A stretch of 64,000 nt of DNA from Tribonema minus. Taxonomy: Eukaryota > Sar > Xanthophyceae > Tribonematales > Tribonemataceae. The stretch spans positions 124,001 to 188,000 of the forward strand of contig JAFCMP010000044.1 of NCBI GenBank assembly GCA_017506865.1, written 5' to 3'. The position numbers and the translations under genes were made by a program. The notes below the pieces were generated by a model. That model saw nothing but the letters and a program-made list of their open reading frames with translations, was not told where the DNA came from and searched no databases. Of this stretch, positions 61,301 to 64,000 are shown one piece after another; the stretch's first letter is position 1; every line of letters starts with the position of its first letter.

Positions 61301-61645
61301 GCATGCGCAAATCATGTGATGTCTTGACTGCTGGGGACCCCGAACCCTGATATACAACTTCTACTAGAATTTACTTATAGCATGAGTGCTCAACAGCATT
61401 CACAATCATCATCATCATCACCATTGCGCGCTCTGCTGACAGTCTTTCTCTACATCTTGAACTGTGTGTGGCAGGTGCTGGTGCGGCTCGTGTACGAATC
61501 CATCATAACTGGAGTGTACTTCTTCGGGGTGCTATGTGCAATGCCTTACTCATTCGCCCCCAGGGTGGCTGGCTTGTTCTTGGCGGCCGAATCGCGTGAC
61601 TACCCATCCCAGCGCGACAAGGATATCTTCCAGCACTTCATTTGA
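55358..61645 (+). CDS. Right-arm copy of the palindrome gene: unrecognised helical, membrane-associated-looking protein
   Basis: Seven exons: 55358-55735, 55992-56338, 56854-56984, 57649-57806, 58783-58966, 59950-60198, 61475-61645. They total 1,618 bases, one more than a multiple of three. The extra base is a G in the GGG run at the end of exon 2 (56337-56339); without it the protein is 538 residues. Intron 1 has a GC donor (CAG|GCAAGC), the rest GT. Features: a hydrophobic stretch in exon 1 (AATAAFVGFGSVYFVLEW); a helical, ARM/HEAT-like middle (exons 2-4, e.g. LGSELARLV, AVVDAASTQLVALLKG, VVHALSDVAFADGD); basic exon 6 (RSYAVWRKAHKQGLQ); and a hydrophobic last exon (GVYFFGVLCAMPYS) ending HFI. 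The start ATG at 55358 is the first in frame. No family is recognised. It may be intact (sequencing error) or freshly broken. Confidence 0.6.
60775..61375 (+). other. ~600-bp segment unique to the right palindrome arm
   Basis: In the left arm the text around GACTTCAGATACATT runs almost directly into the (ATCATC)n stretch before the last exon. In the right arm about 600 bases intervene, beginning near CATAATATGATCATAGTACAG and ending before GCATGAGTGCTCAACAG. It is AT-rich and has ATAGTACAGTxCATxC repeats at its left edge. It is either an insertion in the right arm or a deletion in the left. No ORF is recognised; it could be a non-autonomous element. Confidence 0.5.
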
Positions 61646-62383
61646 ACTTCAAGTTGAAGCATCAGTTGCCACAAGGCGAGTGACTGCACCTGGCCAACAA
61701 CATGCACTAGGGCAGATACGCTACATGCAGGGTACTACAGTGCTTTTCAGGACCAGCATGATAACATGTTTCAGAAATTCTGGAAACCCAGAGCTGTGCA
61801 AAATGACCTAACTTGGGGTTAGGTGGCGCAGCTGGGTCACCTGGGTAGCGCCAGCAACCGTGGCTGGCTTTTTTCAGCCCATTCAGCCTGCAGCAATGAA
61901 AACCCTCGCAACGCCTCGGATTTCGAATGCACAAACATCATGTTCTTTTTGAATATGAACTGTCGCGTGCGTCATTGCTCTGCTTTTGTCTCAACAGTGA
62001 TCGTCAACCTTGTCATACCGTGTACAACAGCATTGCACATTTGTCGAGGCGCCAAATGCATGTTTGTCCTCACAGAATTCAGTGTTCAGCTGTAGTGTCA
62101 TCATTTGTGGCTGCTCCGCAGCGTTGGATGCCTGTCGTATTGCAACTAGTCGCAACTCTACGACAAGCCCCCTGAGCGGCCTGAGCTTGACATGTGCTGA
62201 CATTTGATTTTCATACTTTAACCATTCATGTTGGCACAGCAGAGGCACATCGCTAGGCGTATGGCAACCAAACACAATGCCCTGATGATCATGATCGACG
62301 GGTCACATTGTTGGCGCAACAGAAGCACGCTGATTCCTCCCCATTGCTGGCTTGTCTGTGCATGCACATCCACGCTGCGGCAG

Positions 62384-62527
62384 GTTGCAGTGATGCTTTT
62401 GATCGCGGCAGTTGGTGGAGTCCTGTGGCTCGGGGTGCTGCGCGCTCTGCCGTACTCTGTCTCCCCCGCTTTGGCCGGTGCATGGCTGGTTGGACGAATC
62501 ACGGGCAAGCGCACCAGTTGCGCATGA
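62384..62527 (+). CDS. Third, diverged copy of the palindrome gene's last exon
   Basis: A GCGGCAG acceptor is followed, in phase 0 like the real last exon, by 47 codons and TGA. GVLWLGVLRALPYSVSPALAG aligns with GVYFFGVLCAMPYSFAPRVAG of the right-arm gene, and both end in a short polar tail. It lies ~740 bases beyond that gene's stop, on the same strand. It could serve as an alternative 3' exon or be a relic of an older tandem copy. No upstream exons of a separate copy were found. Confidence 0.45.
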   Translation, partial: VAVMLLIAAVGGVLWLGVLRALPYSVSPALAGAWLVGRITGKRTSCA

Positions 62528-64000
62528 CGGTCGTCTTGCATTGAACTGCTAGCACCGACCATTGTTAAAGTGCCATCTGCTTGAAGGTAGATCATGGAGT
62601 AGGACAGGCTATCATGATGAGCACGGCTGTCATGCAGCGCAGTGCCTGGTGCACAGTTGTTTTAGCAATGGTGCTGTACATGAAACTCACTGTAGGTTGC
62701 CCACATTTAACATGTGGCGTTGTGACTTTGCCGCCCTGGCAATACGCATCAACAGTGCTGCAATAAAGCAGCAGAATGTGCGCTGGGGGAGCACCGTTTG
62801 ACCTTTGACTGAAATGTCTGGCATTCATTAGATGGCATGATCCCCTATGTACCCAAACGCGCAATGCTCAAGACTACCTAGTGGGCAATCTTTCTCAATT
62901 TGCACATCCTGTCTGTGGATCGAATGCTGCGTCATTGTGCTTGGCCGACGGTCTTGTGGCACTGCAATGTCGCCGGTGCTCTATGTGCTCAGCACAGCGG
63001 CATAGCTGACCCTGAGAGCGACTGCATGCAAAATATGGAGTGTCCAAAACGCCAAGGGTGCCAACTTGAAGCAGCATACTGCGCCAGCTGCCGACGCATG
63101 CTCACGACTAGGCAAGGAAGAGATCTGCCGTGTTCAGTTTGAACCAACCAGCATGGGCATCGGGCTGCCAATCAGGTTGCCGATTCACAGCTGTTTCGTT
63201 GTTGCGTAACAAATGCTGCGCTGGTTGCTGCACATATACCACGTCATGAGTAACGGTGGGAAGCTGGCTGCCAGAGTGTGCATGCATTTGTGCACATTCA
63301 TGCAGGACACCGTGTCGCTGCCTTTGACACACATTTTACTACACATGAATTCATCAACGCACACATGCATGGAAGCTGAGGCATTTGCGGGCACCCAGCA
63401 GCCATGCAACTGTTCAAATCCAGCAATCTTGTTCTTTGTGCAAAGGGGACAAAGTGACGTATTGCAGGCCATGGTAAGACAAGCACAGGTGACACAATGC
63501 ATAATGACAAGCACAAGCGGAGAAAAATGCATGCAGCCGGCAACAGTCTAAGTGTAGTCTAATGCAATTGTCCTCCCCAGGGTCGGCGTAGCACACTGCT
63601 GCCGCAAAGCAGGAGCCGGTAACACCGCCTATCCCCCCCCCCCCCCCGCCCCCACCGCGCGTGTCAAAAAGGTAAAGCTCGGCAGCGTGTGCAGCACTGC
63701 TGGCCATCGCTGTCATGATGGCGCACTCACAAATCAACACTTATGTACCGTGGCCCTCGTACTCAACACCAGGGACACACACAGAGAGTGGCCCCTCTTG
63801 CGGCGGCGCTGCGACTAGCGCAGCGCGCGCCTGGCCACTGCGTCAAAAACGGAGCGCCGCCGTGCGCCAGTGCGCATAGCTCATCATATTGTACACGGTG
63901 TTCGCTGCGTCAACCCCCAACACCTTGAAAAATCGCATTCGCACCTCCCTTCCGCCGTTTCTTTAGCGCCTCCCGATAGTGATTCGACCGCTCGTTACAA
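62528..64000. other. Distal region, no gene assigned
   Basis: Mostly intron-like composition until ~63,570. There GC-rich text returns around a long C run (63,630-63,650), then 63,770-63,940. Minus-strand frames there (ELYLFDTRGGG near 63,660; MRFFKVLGVDAANTVYN from ~63,938) look exon-like but are too short and cut by stops. They may be 5' exons of a gene running past the window edge. Confidence 0.4.

Larger units (their letters stand above)
48325..62040. repeat. Giant inverted repeat (palindrome), arms ~6.8 kb, almost no spacer
   Basis: The left arm (~48325-55209) and right arm (~55210-62040) are reverse complements of each other, with scattered substitutions and indels. Matched exons have identical lengths in four of seven pairs: 52194-52351 with 57649-57806, 50932-51115 with 58783-58966, 49682-49930 with 59950-60198, and 48720-48890 with 61475-61645. 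Introns align too. The centre is GCCGTT-TTCCGC-AACGGC (55201-55218), a 6-base loop. Homology fades near 48325/62035 (TCATTGCTCTGCTTTTGTC is shared close to both ends). Unshared segments: a retrotransposon tail in the left arm (49084-49200), ~600 bases in the right arm (60775-61375), and ~400 bases of net length difference in intron 3. Confidence 0.92.

Noticed and set aside
62900..63142. Cysteine-rich plus-strand ORF that looks finger-like
   Set aside because: Cysteines are not in a regular metal-binding spacing and composition is non-coding.
1..64000. CRISPR arrays, tRNA or rRNA genes, bacterial operons
   Set aside because: No regularly spaced repeats with unique spacers, no tRNA T-loop or rRNA sequence noticed, and genes are spliced and eukaryotic.

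Overview
The window reads as nuclear DNA of a eukaryotic microbe, most likely a flagellate green alga. Coding exons are very GC-rich, with long Ala and Gly runs, and are cut by many long, more AT-rich GT-AG introns. One gene encodes an axonemal (cilium) protein. TGTAA, the usual green-algal polyadenylation signal, lies downstream of two genes. The phylum is inferred from these features; no rRNA, tRNA or organelle marker is visible.

Layout. (1) 1-10477, plus strand: the C-terminal ~2,600 residues of a giant RNF213-like AAA+ E3 ubiquitin ligase. Five short exons are followed by a 5.7-kb exon that needs four frame changes. (2) 11863-17330, minus strand: a long non-LTR retrotransposon with N-terminal zinc fingers, reverse transcriptase and a restriction-like endonuclease. 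Four 5'-truncated relatives lie elsewhere in the window. (3) 17.4-19.9 kb: repeats and a small cysteine-rich ORF. (4) 19966-21887, plus: a three-exon gene joining a CxxC finger, a ubiquitin-like domain and a glutamine-amidotransferase-like domain. (5) 23136-46437, plus: a complete 28-exon CFAP57/WDR65 gene of 1,350 codons. Its introns carry a foldback element, retrotransposon tails and local duplications. (6) 46.4-48.2 kb: weak minus-strand exons. (7) ~48.3-62.0 kb: a 13.7-kb inverted repeat with almost no spacer (centre ~55,210). Its arms carry two diverged copies of one seven-exon gene, transcribed away from the centre. The product is unrecognised, with an alpha-helical repeat-like middle and hydrophobic segments. 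(8) 62.0-64.0 kb: a third copy of that gene's last exon, then unassigned DNA.

There is no operon logic. The RNF213-like protein and the ubiquitin-like/amidotransferase protein may both belong to ubiquitin biology, but that link is only inferred. CFAP57 is an inner-dynein-arm factor of the cilium. The most striking features are the giant diverged palindrome with its divergent gene pair, the retrotransposon family with a conserved 3' hairpin, and two independent tandem copies of an exon end together with its splice donor.
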